Assembly: GCA_025363755.1 (NCBI GenBank)
Contig: JANYLQ010000059.1
Location: 1 to 58,061, forward strand
DNA from: Hyphomicrobiales bacterium
GTDB taxonomy: Bacteria; Pseudomonadota; Alphaproteobacteria; Rhizobiales; Aestuariivirgaceae
DNA: 58,061 bases
Direction: 5' to 3'
Shown: piece by piece, positions 26,321 to 36,240 of the stretch
Layout: each line of letters starts with the position of its first letter
Numbering within the stretch: position 1 is the first letter of the stretch
The notes under the pieces: generated by a model
Database searches by the model: none
The model's input: only the letters and a program-made list of their open reading frames with translations
Told to the model about the DNA's origin: nothing
Translations under genes and position numbers: made by a program

Positions 26321-27478
26321 ATGGTCATGGGCAAAATTCGTATTCTAGTTTTGGCGTTCGCTTGCATGCTTGGTCTTGCCAAAGCGCAGGATGCTCCGAT
26401 TTTTGAAAGCAAGGCAGCGCAGGCAATTTTGATTGATGCCAAATCAGGCATCGTGCTTTACGAAAAAGATGCTGATACAGCTGTTCCGCCTGCTAGCATG
26501 AGCAAGCTCATAACGCAAACAATTGTATTTGATGCGTTGAAGGCTGGCACCCTGAAGCTCGATCAAGAGTTTATCGTAAGCACTGACGCTTGGAGACGCG
26601 GTGGCGGGGCGGCTGGTGGTTCAACCATGTATGCCGAGGTCAATTCGCGCATCAAAGTTGATGATTTGATCCATGCCGCCATCATCCAATCGGCCAATGA
26701 TGCCTGCATTGTTTTAGCTGAAGGCATGTCGGGGTCGGAACAAGCTTTCACTCAGCGTATGGCCAACAAGGCAAAAGAGCTGGGCCTCAAGAATAGCACA
26801 TTTGCCAATGCCACCGGGCTTCCCGATCCAAACCACAAGATGAGCGTGCGCGACCTTTCAATAGTGGCGCGTTACATCATCACGAATCATCCTGATTATT
26901 ACAAAATTTATGGCCAACCCGAATTCCTATGGAACAAGATCAACCAGCAAAACCGCAATCCGCTGCTGAAAGATTATCCCGGTGCAGACGGTATGAAGAC
27001 GGGTTATACGAAAGAGGCAGGCTATGGCTTGGTGGGCTCGGCATTGCGTGACGGCAGGCGTTTGATTTTGGTTGTTGCGGGATTGCCTTCGATCAATGAC
27101 CGCAAAGCCGAGGCGCAGAAGCTCATGGACTGGGGCTTTGGGCAGTTCAAGGTGATCGACGTTTATGGCCAAGGCGAAATCGTATCGCGCGCCCGTGTGT
27201 GGGGCGGCGCGGAGCATTGGGTTAATCTTGTGGTGCATGATGCGATGAAGGTGGCTTTATCGCCCGCTGAACAAGACAGAGCGGAAGTGAAAATGAGTTA
27301 TTCCGGCCCGTTAATGGCACCCGTGAAAGCGGGGCAGGTGGTGGGAACAGTGCGGATTTTGATTGATGGCAAGGCCGTTGCCGATGCGCCTTTGGAAGTG
27401 GCTGAGGATGTTCCAGCCGTCGACAACATGTGGAAAAAAGCCTGGGACAGCGTTTTGATCATGGCGTTTGGCGGCTGA
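26321..27478 (+). CDS. D-alanyl-D-alanine carboxypeptidase (PBP5/6 family)
   Basis: Trims the terminal D-Ala of peptidoglycan pentapeptides. The 385-aa precursor has a signal peptide ending AKA-Q (about residue 22). The three penicillin-binding motifs are SMSK (in PPASMSKLITQ), SAN (in IIQSANDACIV) and KTG (in GMKTGYTKEAGY). A C-terminal PBP5 domain is followed by an amphipathic end (MWKKAWDSVLIMAFGG) that could anchor it to the membrane. The stop overlaps the tmk start by 1 nt (TGATG). Confidence 0.93.
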   Translation: MVMGKIRILVLAFACMLGLAKAQDAPIFESKAAQAILIDAKSGIVLYEKDADTAVPPASMSKLITQTIVFDALKAGTLKLDQEFIVSTDAWRRGGGAAGGSTMYAEVNSRIKVDDLIHAAIIQSANDACIVLAEGMSGSEQAFTQRMANKAKELGLKNSTFANATGLPDPNHKMSVRDLSIVARYIITNHPDYYKIYGQPEFLWNKINQQNRNPLLKDYPGADGMKTGYTKEAGYGLVGSALRDGRRLILVVAGLPSINDRKAEAQKLMDWGFGQFKVIDVYGQGEIVSRARVWGGAEHWVNLVVHDAMKVALSPAEQDRAEVKMSYSGPLMAPVKAGQVVGTVRILIDGKAVADAPLEVAEDVPAVDNMWKKAWDSVLIMAFGG

Positions 27479-28086
27479 TGTTTATAACTTTTGAAGGTGG
27501 TGAAGGCAGCGGAAAATCGACGCAGATCAAGCTATTGGCCGAACGTCTTGAAAGTTTAGGTAAACCTGTGGTCTCCACTCGGGAACCCGGTGGAACGCCT
27601 GATGGTGAAGCGGTTCGTGCTTTACTCGTAACAGGCGAGGCAGGGCGTTGGACTGCGGAGGCGGAAACCCTTTTGAATTATGCCGCGCGCGACAATCACT
27701 TGAACAAGATCATCAGGCCAGCGCTCATCAACGGCCAGACAGTTCTTTGCGACCGTTTCATGGATTCAACACGGGCCTATCAGGGTTATGCGGGCGCGTG
27801 CACATTTCATTTGATAGATGAACTGGAACTCTCGATTGTAGGTGCAACCAAACCTGACATAACTTTTATCTTTGATCTAGATCCAATAATCGGTTTAAAA
27901 CGAGCGACCAAGCAGGGCAAAGGCAAAGAAGATCGATACGAACGCATGGGGCTGGCCTTTCATCAACGATTGCGTGATGGTTTTTTGGAAATTGCCGCGC
28001 ATAACCTAGAGCGATGCCGTGTGATTAACGCAGCAGATCCAATTGATATTGTTGCCCGCACAATTTGGAACCACATTAATGGCTGA
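27478..28086 (+). CDS. tmk: Thymidylate kinase
   Basis: Phosphorylates dTMP to dTDP. The 202-aa protein begins MFITFEGGEGSGKSTQ with the P-loop GGEGSGKST, then TREPGGTPDGE and the DRx motif in CDRFMDSTRAYQGYAG. The upstream in-frame Met at 27430 lies inside the carboxypeptidase gene; ATG 27478 gives the usual start. It overlaps the carboxypeptidase stop by 1 nt and holB by 8 nt. Confidence 0.95.
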   Translation: MFITFEGGEGSGKSTQIKLLAERLESLGKPVVSTREPGGTPDGEAVRALLVTGEAGRWTAEAETLLNYAARDNHLNKIIRPALINGQTVLCDRFMDSTRAYQGYAGACTFHLIDELELSIVGATKPDITFIFDLDPIIGLKRATKQGKGKEDRYERMGLAFHQRLRDGFLEIAAHNLERCRVINAADPIDIVARTIWNHING

Positions 28087-29056
28087 AGTGAGCGAGGACC
28101 CGCGCGAAGCGGCTTGGCATCCGCGCTTTGCGCCGTTGGTTGTGGGCCATGAGGGCGCGCAGGCGCATTTTGCTCGAGCTTTCGCTGCTGATAAACTTCA
28201 CCATGCTTGGTTGATGACGGGAGCTAAAGGCATTGGAAAAGCCACTTTGGCTTATAAATTTGCTGCTCAGATTTTGGGTCAAAAGAACTTCGCCCAAACT
28301 GAGCGCTGGATCGCCGCCCGCGCGCATCCAGATTTATTTGTGCTTGAGCGGCAGTTGAATGACTCAAAGCCCCGCAAACTGAAAGCCGAGATTTCGGTTG
28401 AGAATGCGCGTGGCCTCTCGGAGTTTTTCTCGCATACGTCTTCTGGCGGTTGGCGCGTGGGGATTGTAGATGCGGCGGATGACTTGAGCGGTGAATCGGC
28501 CAACGCACTTCTTAAATTGGTTGAGGAACCGCCAGCTAACTGCTTGTTATTGCTCGTCTGCCACAACCCCGGCAGGTTGCTACGCACCATGAAATCCCGC
28601 TGTTCAAGACTGGTGCTTAAAGGCATTTCGACGGCTCAAGTGGTGGACGTGGTTGCAACCCTGCCACTCGAAAAACCACCGGAACGGGACGAACTGGAAA
28701 TGGCTGCCCGTTTAAGTGCAGGCAGCCCGGGCAGGGCGCTTCAACTTTTATCGTCAGACGGAGCAAAGGCATTTGATGCCTATTTAAAAACCACCAAATG
28801 GAACAGTTCAGTGATCGCCGCCTTGGGGGGCAAGTTTGGTGGACGCGCCGCGACGGTTGATGATTTCAATTTGTTTGGCGATTTACTGCTGAATTGGGTG
28901 GGTGATCAGGCCGCCGCAAAGACCCATGCCAAGCTGGCCGAAGCGCATGCCAAGATTGCCGAAAACATTCGGCTCACCATCGCCTTTAACCTTGATCGCA
29001 GGCAGGCAGTGATTGCGGCCATTAGTCTGGTGAATGATGCCTTGAAGGCGGCGTGA
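28079..29056 (+). CDS. holB: DNA polymerase III subunit delta'
   Basis: Part of the clamp loader. The 325-aa AAA+ protein has LMTGAKGIGKATLAYKFA (P-loop), VDAADDLSGESANALLKLVEEPP (a Walker B-like/sensor region) and KSRCSRL, the SRC arginine-finger motif. The usual four-Cys zinc module is not obvious. It overlaps tmk by 8 nt and is followed by metG after 21 nt, the usual tmk-holB-metG order. Confidence 0.92.
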   Translation: MAEVSEDPREAAWHPRFAPLVVGHEGAQAHFARAFAADKLHHAWLMTGAKGIGKATLAYKFAAQILGQKNFAQTERWIAARAHPDLFVLERQLNDSKPRKLKAEISVENARGLSEFFSHTSSGGWRVGIVDAADDLSGESANALLKLVEEPPANCLLLLVCHNPGRLLRTMKSRCSRLVLKGISTAQVVDVVATLPLEKPPERDELEMAARLSAGSPGRALQLLSSDGAKAFDAYLKTTKWNSSVIAALGGKFGGRAATVDDFNLFGDLLLNWVGDQAAAKTHAKLAEAHAKIAENIRLTIAFNLDRRQAVIAAISLVNDALKAA

Positions 29057-29077
29057 TTCCTTGGCATTGATGCCGCT

Positions 29078-30631
29078 ATGAGCAAAATTCCTTATTTGAT
29101 TTCGACTGCAATTCCATATGCCAACGGCGCGCCGCATATCGGTCATGCCTATGAACGCATTGCAACGGACGTTTTAGCACGTTTCAAGCGCTTAGATGGT
29201 GCTGATGTTTTGTTCATTACCGGCATGGACGAACACGGCCAGAAGATGCAGCAGACTGCGGCGCGTGAAGGCATTACCCCGCAAGAATTGGCTGACCGAA
29301 CTGCAGCGCAGTTTCAGACTATGGGTGAGCAGTTGAATGCCAGAACCGATGATATTGTGCGCACCACGTCAGAACGCCACAAAGCGTCCGTTACTGAAAT
29401 GTGGAAACGCATGGAAGCGAACGGCGATATTTATCTGTCGAAATATGCGGGTTGGTATTCGGTGCGTGACGAAGCCTATTACGATGAAGATGAGACCGAG
29501 GAGCGCGATGGCAGGCGGTTTTCAATCAAAACCTCAACACTCGTGGAATGGGTTGAAGAAGAAAGCTATTTCTTCCGCCTCTCGGCATATGAAAAGCCGT
29601 TGCTTGAATATTACGAAGCCAATCCAGACTTCATCGTGCCTGATCAATATCGCAGCGAAACTCTTTCTTTTGTGAAGCGTGGACTTAAGGATTTTTCGAT
29701 CAGCCGCACGACATTTGATTGGGGCATTCCGGTGCCGGGCAATCCAAAGCATGTGATGTATGTTTGGGTTGATGCTCTGACCAACTATATCACAGCAACA
29801 GGTTTTCCTGACACTGCTGGCCCCAAGGCGCATTATTGGCCAGCCTCGGCACACGTGATCGGCAAAGATATTACGCGCTTTCACGCCATTTATTGGCCTG
29901 CGTTTTTAATGTCTGCCAAGTTGCCGTTGCCTGCGCATATTGTGGTTCATGGTTTCTTGTTCAACAAGGGCGAGAAAATGTCGAAGTCCACTGGCAATGT
30001 GGTGGGCCATACGGATTTGATTGAGCGTTACGGCCTCGATGCTGTGCGCTATTTCATGATGCGCGAAGTGCCGTTTGGGCAAGATGGCAGCTTTACACAT
30101 GAGACGATTGTAGCGCGGATGAATGCTGATCTTTCAAATGATCTCGGCAATCTGGCGCAACGTTCACTTTCAATGGTCAACAAGAATTGCGGTGGCGTCG
30201 TCCCAAAATGCGGTGTGCTTACCGATGCGGATAAAGTGATGTTGGTGCAAGCCAATGCGATGCTTGAGGAAGTTCGTGCGCACCATGATACCTACGCCAT
30301 CACCAAAGCTATGGATGTGATCTGGCGTTGCGTGGCCGAGGCCAATCGATATTTCGCCGGGCAGGAGCCTTGGGCGTTGAAGAAAACAGGTCCTGCTCGG
30401 ATGGAAACTGTGCTTTATGTGACGGCAGAAGTGGTACGCATGATCGGCATTCTTATTCAGCCTTATGTGCCGCAATCAGCTGCCAAGCTGCTTGACGTGT
30501 TGGCCATTCCTGTTGATCAACGCAACTTTGATGCCATCAGTAATCGATTAGTATCGGGCACCGCTTTGCCTGCACCCACGCCGATCTTCCCTCGCTTTGT
30601 GGAGGAGGCGGAAACGCCTGCCAAAGCCTGA
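29078..30631 (+). CDS. metG: Methionyl-tRNA synthetase
   Basis: Charges tRNA-Met. The 517-aa class I synthetase has the HIGH motif in [20 protein letters not shown], and KMSKS in [10 protein letters not shown] near residue 300. There is no C-terminal tRNA-binding EMAP domain, and I see no four-Cys zinc knuckle. This is the shorter type common in alphaproteobacteria. Its stop overlaps the tatD start by 1 nt. Confidence 0.96.
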   Translation: MSKIPYLISTAIPYANGAPHIGHAYERIATDVLARFKRLDGADVLFITGMDEHGQKMQQTAAREGITPQELADRTAAQFQTMGEQLNARTDDIVRTTSERHKASVTEMWKRMEANGDIYLSKYAGWYSVRDEAYYDEDETEERDGRRFSIKTSTLVEWVEEESYFFRLSAYEKPLLEYYEANPDFIVPDQYRSETLSFVKRGLKDFSISRTTFDWGIPVPGNPKHVMYVWVDALTNYITATGFPDTAGPKAHYWPASAHVIGKDITRFHAIYWPAFLMSAKLPLPAHIVVHGFLFNKGEKMSKSTGNVVGHTDLIERYGLDAVRYFMMREVPFGQDGSFTHETIVARMNADLSNDLGNLAQRSLSMVNKNCGGVVPKCGVLTDADKVMLVQANAMLEEVRAHHDTYAITKAMDVIWRCVAEANRYFAGQEPWALKKTGPARMETVLYVTAEVVRMIGILIQPYVPQSAAKLLDVLAIPVDQRNFDAISNRLVSGTALPAPTPIFPRFVEEAETPAKA

Positions 30632-31428
30632 TGCATAAAATCGTCGATAGCCACTGCCATCTCGATTATGAAGGACTAGCCGAAGATTTGCCTTCCATGC
30701 TCAAGCGCTGTGAAGATGCTGGCGTTGGCCTCATGCTATCGATCTCATCACGCGTGAAAAACTTCCCCGGGCTTTTAGTCATTGCTGAGACATATGAAAA
30801 TGTGTTTTGCACCGTAGGCACACACCCACACAATGCCCATGAAGAACTCGACATAACCACAGCGGATTTGGTGAAGCTCACGCATCATCCAAAGGTTGTC
30901 GGCATTGGCGAAGTGGGCCTTGATTATCACTATGACAACTCGCCACGCCAAGCGCAGATGGACGGCTTTCGCAGCCATATCGCCGCCGCGCGGGAAACTG
31001 GATTGCCATTGGTGATCCACACGCGCGAGGCCGAAGATGATACGATCCGCGTGCTTGAAGACGAGATGGGGAAGGGCGCTTTCAAAGCCCTGCTCCATTG
31101 CTTCACGTCAAAGCAATATCTGGCAGAACGTGCAGTGGAACTGGGCCTTACGGTTTCATTTTCAGGAATCCTCACTTATAAATCTGCGCAAGAATTGCGC
31201 GTCACTGCCAAGGCGCTGCCACAAGACCGCCTGCTTGTGGAAACCGATGCGCCTTTCTTGAGCCCCGTGCCCTATCGCGGCAAATCCAATGAGCCATCCT
31301 TCGTCGTAAAGACTCTTGAAACACTGGCACATACGCGTGGTGTTTCGGTGGATGAGATGGCCAAAATCACCAGCGATAATTTTTTCAACCTCTTCAGCAA
31401 AGTGCCGCGCCCAGCGGTTTTTGCATGA
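30631..31428 (+). CDS. TatD-family metal-dependent hydrolase
   Basis: A 265-aa TIM-barrel DNase-type hydrolase. The metal-binding motifs are DSHCHLDYE near the N-terminus, GEVGLDYHYD (Glu), LVIHTRE (His), LHCFT (His) and LVETDAPFLSP (Asp). It lies between metG (1-nt overlap) and the MBL gene (4-nt overlap), as in most alphaproteobacteria. The physiological substrate is uncertain. Confidence 0.93.
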   Translation: MHKIVDSHCHLDYEGLAEDLPSMLKRCEDAGVGLMLSISSRVKNFPGLLVIAETYENVFCTVGTHPHNAHEELDITTADLVKLTHHPKVVGIGEVGLDYHYDNSPRQAQMDGFRSHIAAARETGLPLVIHTREAEDDTIRVLEDEMGKGAFKALLHCFTSKQYLAERAVELGLTVSFSGILTYKSAQELRVTAKALPQDRLLVETDAPFLSPVPYRGKSNEPSFVVKTLETLAHTRGVSVDEMAKITSDNFFNLFSKVPRPAVFA

Positions 31429-32219
31429 CAGTTAAATTTACCATATTGGGCTGTGGCTCATCTGGCGGCGTGCCACGCATTGGCAATGACTGGGGTGCGT
31501 GTGATCCAACCAACCCGAAAAACCGCCGTCGTCGTTGCTCGATCATGTTAGAACAAACTATAGGTCAAGGCAGCACGCGCGTAATCATTGACACATCGCC
31601 CGACATGCGCGAGCAAATGTTGAGTAACAATGCCAGCGCCATTGATGGCGTGTGGTATACTCATGAACATGCTGACCACACGCACGGCATCGACGAGCTG
31701 CGCGTATTCTACCTCCGCCAACGTCAACGCATTCCCATATGGGCAGATATAACAACGGCGGAAATGTTGATGCACAGATTCGCCTATTGTTTCATCTCGC
31801 CCCAAGGCAGCGATTATCCACCCATCGTTGAGCATCATCTGATCCAAGACGGGCGCAAAATTGAAACCCAAGGGCAGGGCGGCACCCTATCCTCTTTGCC
31901 ATTCAAAGTTCACCACGGCAACATTGACGCGCTGGGATTTCGGATCGGCGACGTAGCCTATACACCAGATGTCAACGGTATTCCGGATTCAAGCGTTCAA
32001 CACCTCGAAGGCCTCGACGTCTGGATCATCGACGCGCTGCGCTATAAGCCACATCCCAGCCATTTCTCTTTGGCTGAGACGCTCGAATGGATTGCGCGTA
32101 TGAAACCCAAGCAAGCCATCATAACCAACATGCACATTGATCTGGATTACGAAACCTTACGCAAAGAACTGCCGTACAACGTTACACCAGCTTTCGACGG
32201 CATGACATTCGAAGCCTAG
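31425..32219 (+). CDS. MBL-fold metallohydrolase (PhnP/RNase Z-like)
   Basis: A 264-aa metallo-beta-lactamase-fold protein. Motifs are TILGCGSSGGVPRIGNDWG, the metal site YTHEHADHTHGIDELR (H-x-H-x-D-H) and a conserved YTPDVNGIPD. It resembles PhnP cyclic phosphodiesterases and tRNase Z relatives, but no phn genes are near. It is the last gene of the tmk-holB-metG-tatD run. In related genomes mazG would come next; here a surface-protein gene intervenes. Confidence 0.9.
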   Translation: MTVKFTILGCGSSGGVPRIGNDWGACDPTNPKNRRRRCSIMLEQTIGQGSTRVIIDTSPDMREQMLSNNASAIDGVWYTHEHADHTHGIDELRVFYLRQRQRIPIWADITTAEMLMHRFAYCFISPQGSDYPPIVEHHLIQDGRKIETQGQGGTLSSLPFKVHHGNIDALGFRIGDVAYTPDVNGIPDSSVQHLEGLDVWIIDALRYKPHPSHFSLAETLEWIARMKPKQAIITNMHIDLDYETLRKELPYNVTPAFDGMTFEA

Positions 32220-32485
32220 CTCAAGCTGAAGCAAAGTATCAGCAGCGCACCACAACACACTGATGGTGCCAAGTTATCCAGATTGAACACTAACTGTATA
32301 ACGGACTAAAATATTCCATAATATATATTATACGAACGAAATATCAAAACTTGAATGCTTAGTCGATTGTGGTTACTACCGCTCCAACCCACAGACCTAG
32401 GCCCGTTTATGCCGCTACGGCCTTTGGTGCAAACGACGTGAAACGGCGGGTTAGTTCTTACATCCGCGTTTAATGTCTTACCCAA
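32220..32485. other. Intergenic region holding an AT-rich palindrome
   Basis: 266 nt without a gene. It contains a perfect 14-bp palindrome ATAATATATATTAT (32318-32331). The adjacent 32390-32480 is unlike the genes on either side. In the frame of the minus-strand surface-protein gene it stays open for about 60 codons beyond that gene's stop, but shows no DUF11-like sequence. Confidence 0.5.
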
Positions 32486-35400
32486 TCAGCCATTATCAAT
32501 CTCGGCCTGAGTTACAACATGAGCATAAGTGAATGTGACAGTAGCTCCGGGCGCCAGTGTGGTCCAAATACCATCATTTGCGGTCGTGTCCGGGGACGCT
32601 CCGGCACCAAGTGGGCCTGCTGTTGTTAGGGTTTCATTTTTAACTCCGGTGCCACCCGTTGGAACAATTACAGCCGGGGTTCCATGCAAGTCACTAATCT
32701 TTACATTCTGCACTGGTACGTTGCCAATGTTGGTAACCACATAACTGTAGGTGATCGCCTGCCCCAGCACGACCGGAGTGGTGGACGTTGAAAACGTCTT
32801 GCTGATGGACAGATTAGGCGTCGGTGTGCCGTTATTGGTGATCGTACAACTTATCGCGTCACCACCCTTGGCCGTGAAAGCGATGGGCAACGCATTAATG
32901 GATGCCACATTTGTACCGACCGCGTTTCCGTTGCTGCACACCACAGTTTTTGAATAGGCGGTGATGAGCGAAGTTGAGCCGGCGGCCATTGCTTCATTGA
33001 GTGTATATGCAGAGTTGGTCGTACCAGTAAAACTGAGAGCTGCTGAAGTAACGGTAGCGGCTGTGCCTGTGGTAACAACAGCACCTGGCGCTCCTGTACC
33101 AGTGGCACTTAAAGAAAACTGATCGGCAGCCGCCAATCTGCCAGATGCAGCCAATGCTTTCTGAAGACTGATCGTTGGTGCTTTGCCAGCGTTGGTGAAA
33201 ACGCAATTGATCTGCGCCGCTGGCAATACATTGGCAGCAGGAATTGCAATCAACAAGCCCGTCAATGTGCCAAAGCTAGCAGGATTACCTGTCACCGCAG
33301 AGTTGGCATCCGTACAGCTCGCGCTTGCGATCGTGAAAAATGAGTTTGTGCCTTCGGAGATCTGCACGATTGAGTTTAAGGTTCCCACGTTGGCTGACGT
33401 CGGCGCCGCTGGCGCCGCCGACCCAATTGTTGATGTCGTGATGGCAGCCGGCGCAGAAGCGATATTCGAGACCGCAAAGTTAAATGGCCCCCCTAGCCCG
33501 CCCGTGGTAATTTTTTGAACGGCAACAGTTGCTGGCTTTGCCGTGTTAGTTATCGTGCAGTTGATTTGAGCAGCGGGCAAAACATTAGCCGCAGGGACAG
33601 TCAACACATTGGCTGCAAGGCTGCCGAAGCTTGCGGGGTTGCCCGTAAAACTCGAATTCGCATCGCTGCAAGTTGCCGCTGTCGCCGTGAAGCTAGCATT
33701 AGCAGCCTCGGTAATTTGAACTTGGGTGTTTGCTGTCGTCACTTGAATTGCAGCGGGAGATGCAGGTGTGGCTATAGCTGCTGCAACGGTTGTGATGTTG
33801 GCTGGATTTGAAGCCAGGTTGGTTGCGGTGAATGTGAATGGACCACCGAAGGAACCGGATGTGATTTTCTGCAAAGCCAGAGTTGCTGGCTTGGGCGAAT
33901 TGGTGAAGGTGCACACGATCTTTGAGAAAAGCTTCAAATTTATCGCGGGCACTGTGATAATGCTGCCTGCCAAAGTGCCAAAGCTTGCTGGATTGCCCGT
34001 CGTGCCTGAATTCGTGTCGGTGCATGTGCCGATCGCCAGCGTGAAGTTGACGTTAGCGGCCTCCGTCAAAGTTACGGGATTAGCGCTATTTGTTACCGTG
34101 TTATTGATTGGCGTAGTTGGCGCTGCTGTTCCCGCAACAGTGGTGGTGATGTTTGGCGGCAATCCCGTCAAATTTGTAGCAGTGAAACTGAAGGGCCCAC
34201 CCGTAATTCCGGTGGTAATTTTCTGGATTGCAACCACGGGAATGGCGGGGTTGACTGTGTTGGTGATCGTACACGTGATCTGTGCTTTGGCGCGAATATT
34301 GGTGGCGGGAATTGTGAGAACCGTGCCCGCGAAAGTTCCAAAGCTACCTGCAGGGTTGCCGGAAGCCGCCGCATTTGCGTCGGTGCAGCTTGCTGCCGTG
34401 AGTGTAAAGTTGGTGACGGCAGGTTCGGTGATGGTGACCGCTGTGCCTGTGGCACTGGCTAAGATTGGTGGGGGAGCAACTGGGTAAGCTGTGGCAGTAC
34501 TTGCGGTCGTAATCGCCGCTGGATTTGACGCTAAGTTGGTGGCTGTGAACGTAAACGGGCCTCCAGCTGCGCCCAGCGTGATTTTTTGAACGGCCACAGT
34601 GGCCACGGCGGCCGTGTTGACGGCGTTGGTAATAGTGCATTTGATTTGAGCAGCAGCGACAACATTAGCCGCTGGAATGGTCAAGACATTACCTGTGAGC
34701 GAGCCAAAGCTTGCTGGGTTTCCTGTTATGGCGGAATTTGCGTCGGTACATGTTGCGGCCGTCGCGCTAAAATTGGTGGCAGGCGTTTCGGTGATTGTGA
34801 CGGCAGTATTGTAGGCAGTCACGTTGATGGTTGCTGGCGATGCTGGTGTGGCCGTGCTGGCTGCCGTTGTTGTTATAGCCGTTGGGTTAGAAGCCAAGTT
34901 GGTTGACGTGAAAGTAAAAGGGCCACCGATTGCGGCGGATGTAATTTTTTGCAATGCCACAGTCGCTGGCTTGGGCGTGTTGGTGAAGGTACAAGAAATT
35001 GCATCGCCATAAGCCGTTGAACCAAAATTGAAGGTGGTGATTGGTTGATTGGAAGGCAGCGGTGTTGGGGAGCCACCAGCACCATTGGTGCAATTCATGT
35101 TTGTGGTATATTGCGTCAAACTACTGACGCTACCCGCCGCCATCTTCTCGCTCACCGTTACGCCCACGCCAGAAGACAATGTCGCCACTGCAGCACCAAA
35201 TGGACCAAGCCCCGCGCCAGATGAGGTTACGGATGAAAGGATCGCGGCATTGCTGGTTGCTTGTGCGCCGTAAGTGAATTGATCAGCGCTATTTGCGCGG
35301 CCACCGCTAATTACTTTGTTTGCAGTCACCGTTGAATATTGCAATGCAAGCATTACACCTTGCAAACCGCCAGAGACCAGTTGCACATTCACAGTAGTCG

Positions 35401-36061
35401 GACTTAAACTACCAACTATGAAGGCGCCGACAGTTCCGGCCACGCCTGTTTCGGAAAAAGTTGCGGTGCCAGCACCAGCAGCTGTTGGGTAAAGCGCTCC
35501 TGAAATCGGCGGAACCTGGTCGACAAGTGTCCAGGCGCCACCGTTCGTGACGAAACTTAAGGATTCGCCATTATTGGTGGACTCTGCATCGGCAACTACA
35601 AATTTGAATTGACCCGATGCAACAACGCCGTTTGGTGGTGTAACAATAATGTTGGACATCGTTAAGTTGATTGTACCGCCTGCATTTGAATAAAGGATAG
35701 GATTACCCGGGATGCCGAGGAACGCGGTATTACCAACCGCGGCCCCGCTCCAGGCAGGTGCTGGTTTGGCGACTATGATGCCAGCATTGGAGGAATTCCC
35801 GGTCAATAGAAATGAAAGAATTGAGCCGTCTGACAGCGTGATTGAAAAGGTCTGACCTGCGCCGAACACCGTCGCACTGTTATACGAGCTCATGTCAATC
35901 CAGCAGTAGGTTTGCCAAGATGCAGGTGCGGTGCCCTGCGACGTTGCTGGGGCACAAGTTGCAGAGAAGGCCTCTGACAAAAAGGCAAAACTAAACAGGG
36001 CAATCGCCAACAGCGAAAGCCTAACAATATATCTATATAGTTTTCCGAGAATCGTAACCAT
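32486..36061 (-). CDS. Large secreted repetitive protein with a terminal DUF11-like domain
   Basis: About 1191 aa. ATG 36061 begins MVTILGKLYRYIVRLSLLAI, a signal peptide with cleavage near SEAFSA. The first ~360 residues are a non-repetitive beta-rich region. Five tandem repeats of about 100-115 aa follow, each starting with (V/L)A(V/L)QKIT and G-G-P-F-x-F, then T-I-T-E, C-T-D-A-N and ending A-Q-I-x-C-T-I-T-N. After these comes a distinct segment (LQKALAASGRLAAADQFSL) and a DUF11-type domain (ISKTFSTSTTPVVLGQAITY). The protein stops at TQAEIDNG, inside what is normally a continuing DUF11 motif, so it may be truncated. Composition is rich in Thr, Ala and Asn. Function is unknown; a surface or adhesin role is inferred. 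It splits the MBL and mazG genes. The alternative GTG start is 36076. Confidence 0.82.
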   Translation of the reverse strand: MVTILGKLYRYIVRLSLLAIALFSFAFLSEAFSATCAPATSQGTAPASWQTYCWIDMSSYNSATVFGAGQTFSITLSDGSILSFLLTGNSSNAGIIVAKPAPAWSGAAVGNTAFLGIPGNPILYSNAGGTINLTMSNIIVTPPNGVVASGQFKFVVADAESTNNGESLSFVTNGGAWTLVDQVPPISGALYPTAAGAGTATFSETGVAGTVGAFIVGSLSPTTVNVQLVSGGLQGVMLALQYSTVTANKVISGGRANSADQFTYGAQATSNAAILSSVTSSGAGLGPFGAAVATLSSGVGVTVSEKMAAGSVSSLTQYTTNMNCTNGAGGSPTPLPSNQPITTFNFGSTAYGDAISCTFTNTPKPATVALQKITSAAIGGPFTFTSTNLASNPTAITTTAASTATPASPATINVTAYNTAVTITETPATNFSATAATCTDANSAITGNPASFGSLTGNVLTIPAANVVAAAQIKCTITNAVNTAAVATVAVQKITLGAAGGPFTFTATNLASNPAAITTASTATAYPVAPPPILASATGTAVTITEPAVTNFTLTAASCTDANAAASGNPAGSFGTFAGTVLTIPATNIRAKAQITCTITNTVNPAIPVVAIQKITTGITGGPFSFTATNLTGLPPNITTTVAGTAAPTTPINNTVTNSANPVTLTEAANVNFTLAIGTCTDTNSGTTGNPASFGTLAGSIITVPAINLKLFSKIVCTFTNSPKPATLALQKITSGSFGGPFTFTATNLASNPANITTVAAAIATPASPAAIQVTTANTQVQITEAANASFTATAATCSDANSSFTGNPASFGSLAANVLTVPAANVLPAAQINCTITNTAKPATVAVQKITTGGLGGPFNFAVSNIASAPAAITTSTIGSAAPAAPTSANVGTLNSIVQISEGTNSFFTIASASCTDANSAVTGNPASFGTLTGLLIAIPAANVLPAAQINCVFTNAGKAPTISLQKALAASGRLAAADQFSLSATGTGAPGAVVTTGTAATVTSAALSFTGTTNSAYTLNEAMAAGSTSLITAYSKTVVCSNGNAVGTNVASINALPIAFTAKGGDAISCTITNNGTPTPNLSISKTFSTSTTPVVLGQAITYSYVVTNIGNVPVQNVKISDLHGTPAVIVPTGGTGVKNETLTTAGPLGAGASPDTTANDGIWTTLAPGATVTFTYAHVVTQAEIDNG

Positions 36062-36240
36062 CGAGATTCTAACCACGCTGGAACTGGACTAGTGTGTTTA
36101 TGGTTAGCGAAAAGTTAAAAAGGCCAACATTACGAGATTTCTGGGGTGAAAACCTCACCCCCAAGATTTTTGCGTTCTTTCAGTCTATCACTTCCGTATA
36201 TATTGAAATAAATTTCTGCCGCTGAATTGGACAACCTAAA

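Noticed and set aside
33768-34487. Plus-strand ORF of 239 aa inside the DUF11 gene
   Set aside because: Antisense shadow of the tandem repeats; Val-rich periodic translation mirrors the repeat unit and it has no RBS.
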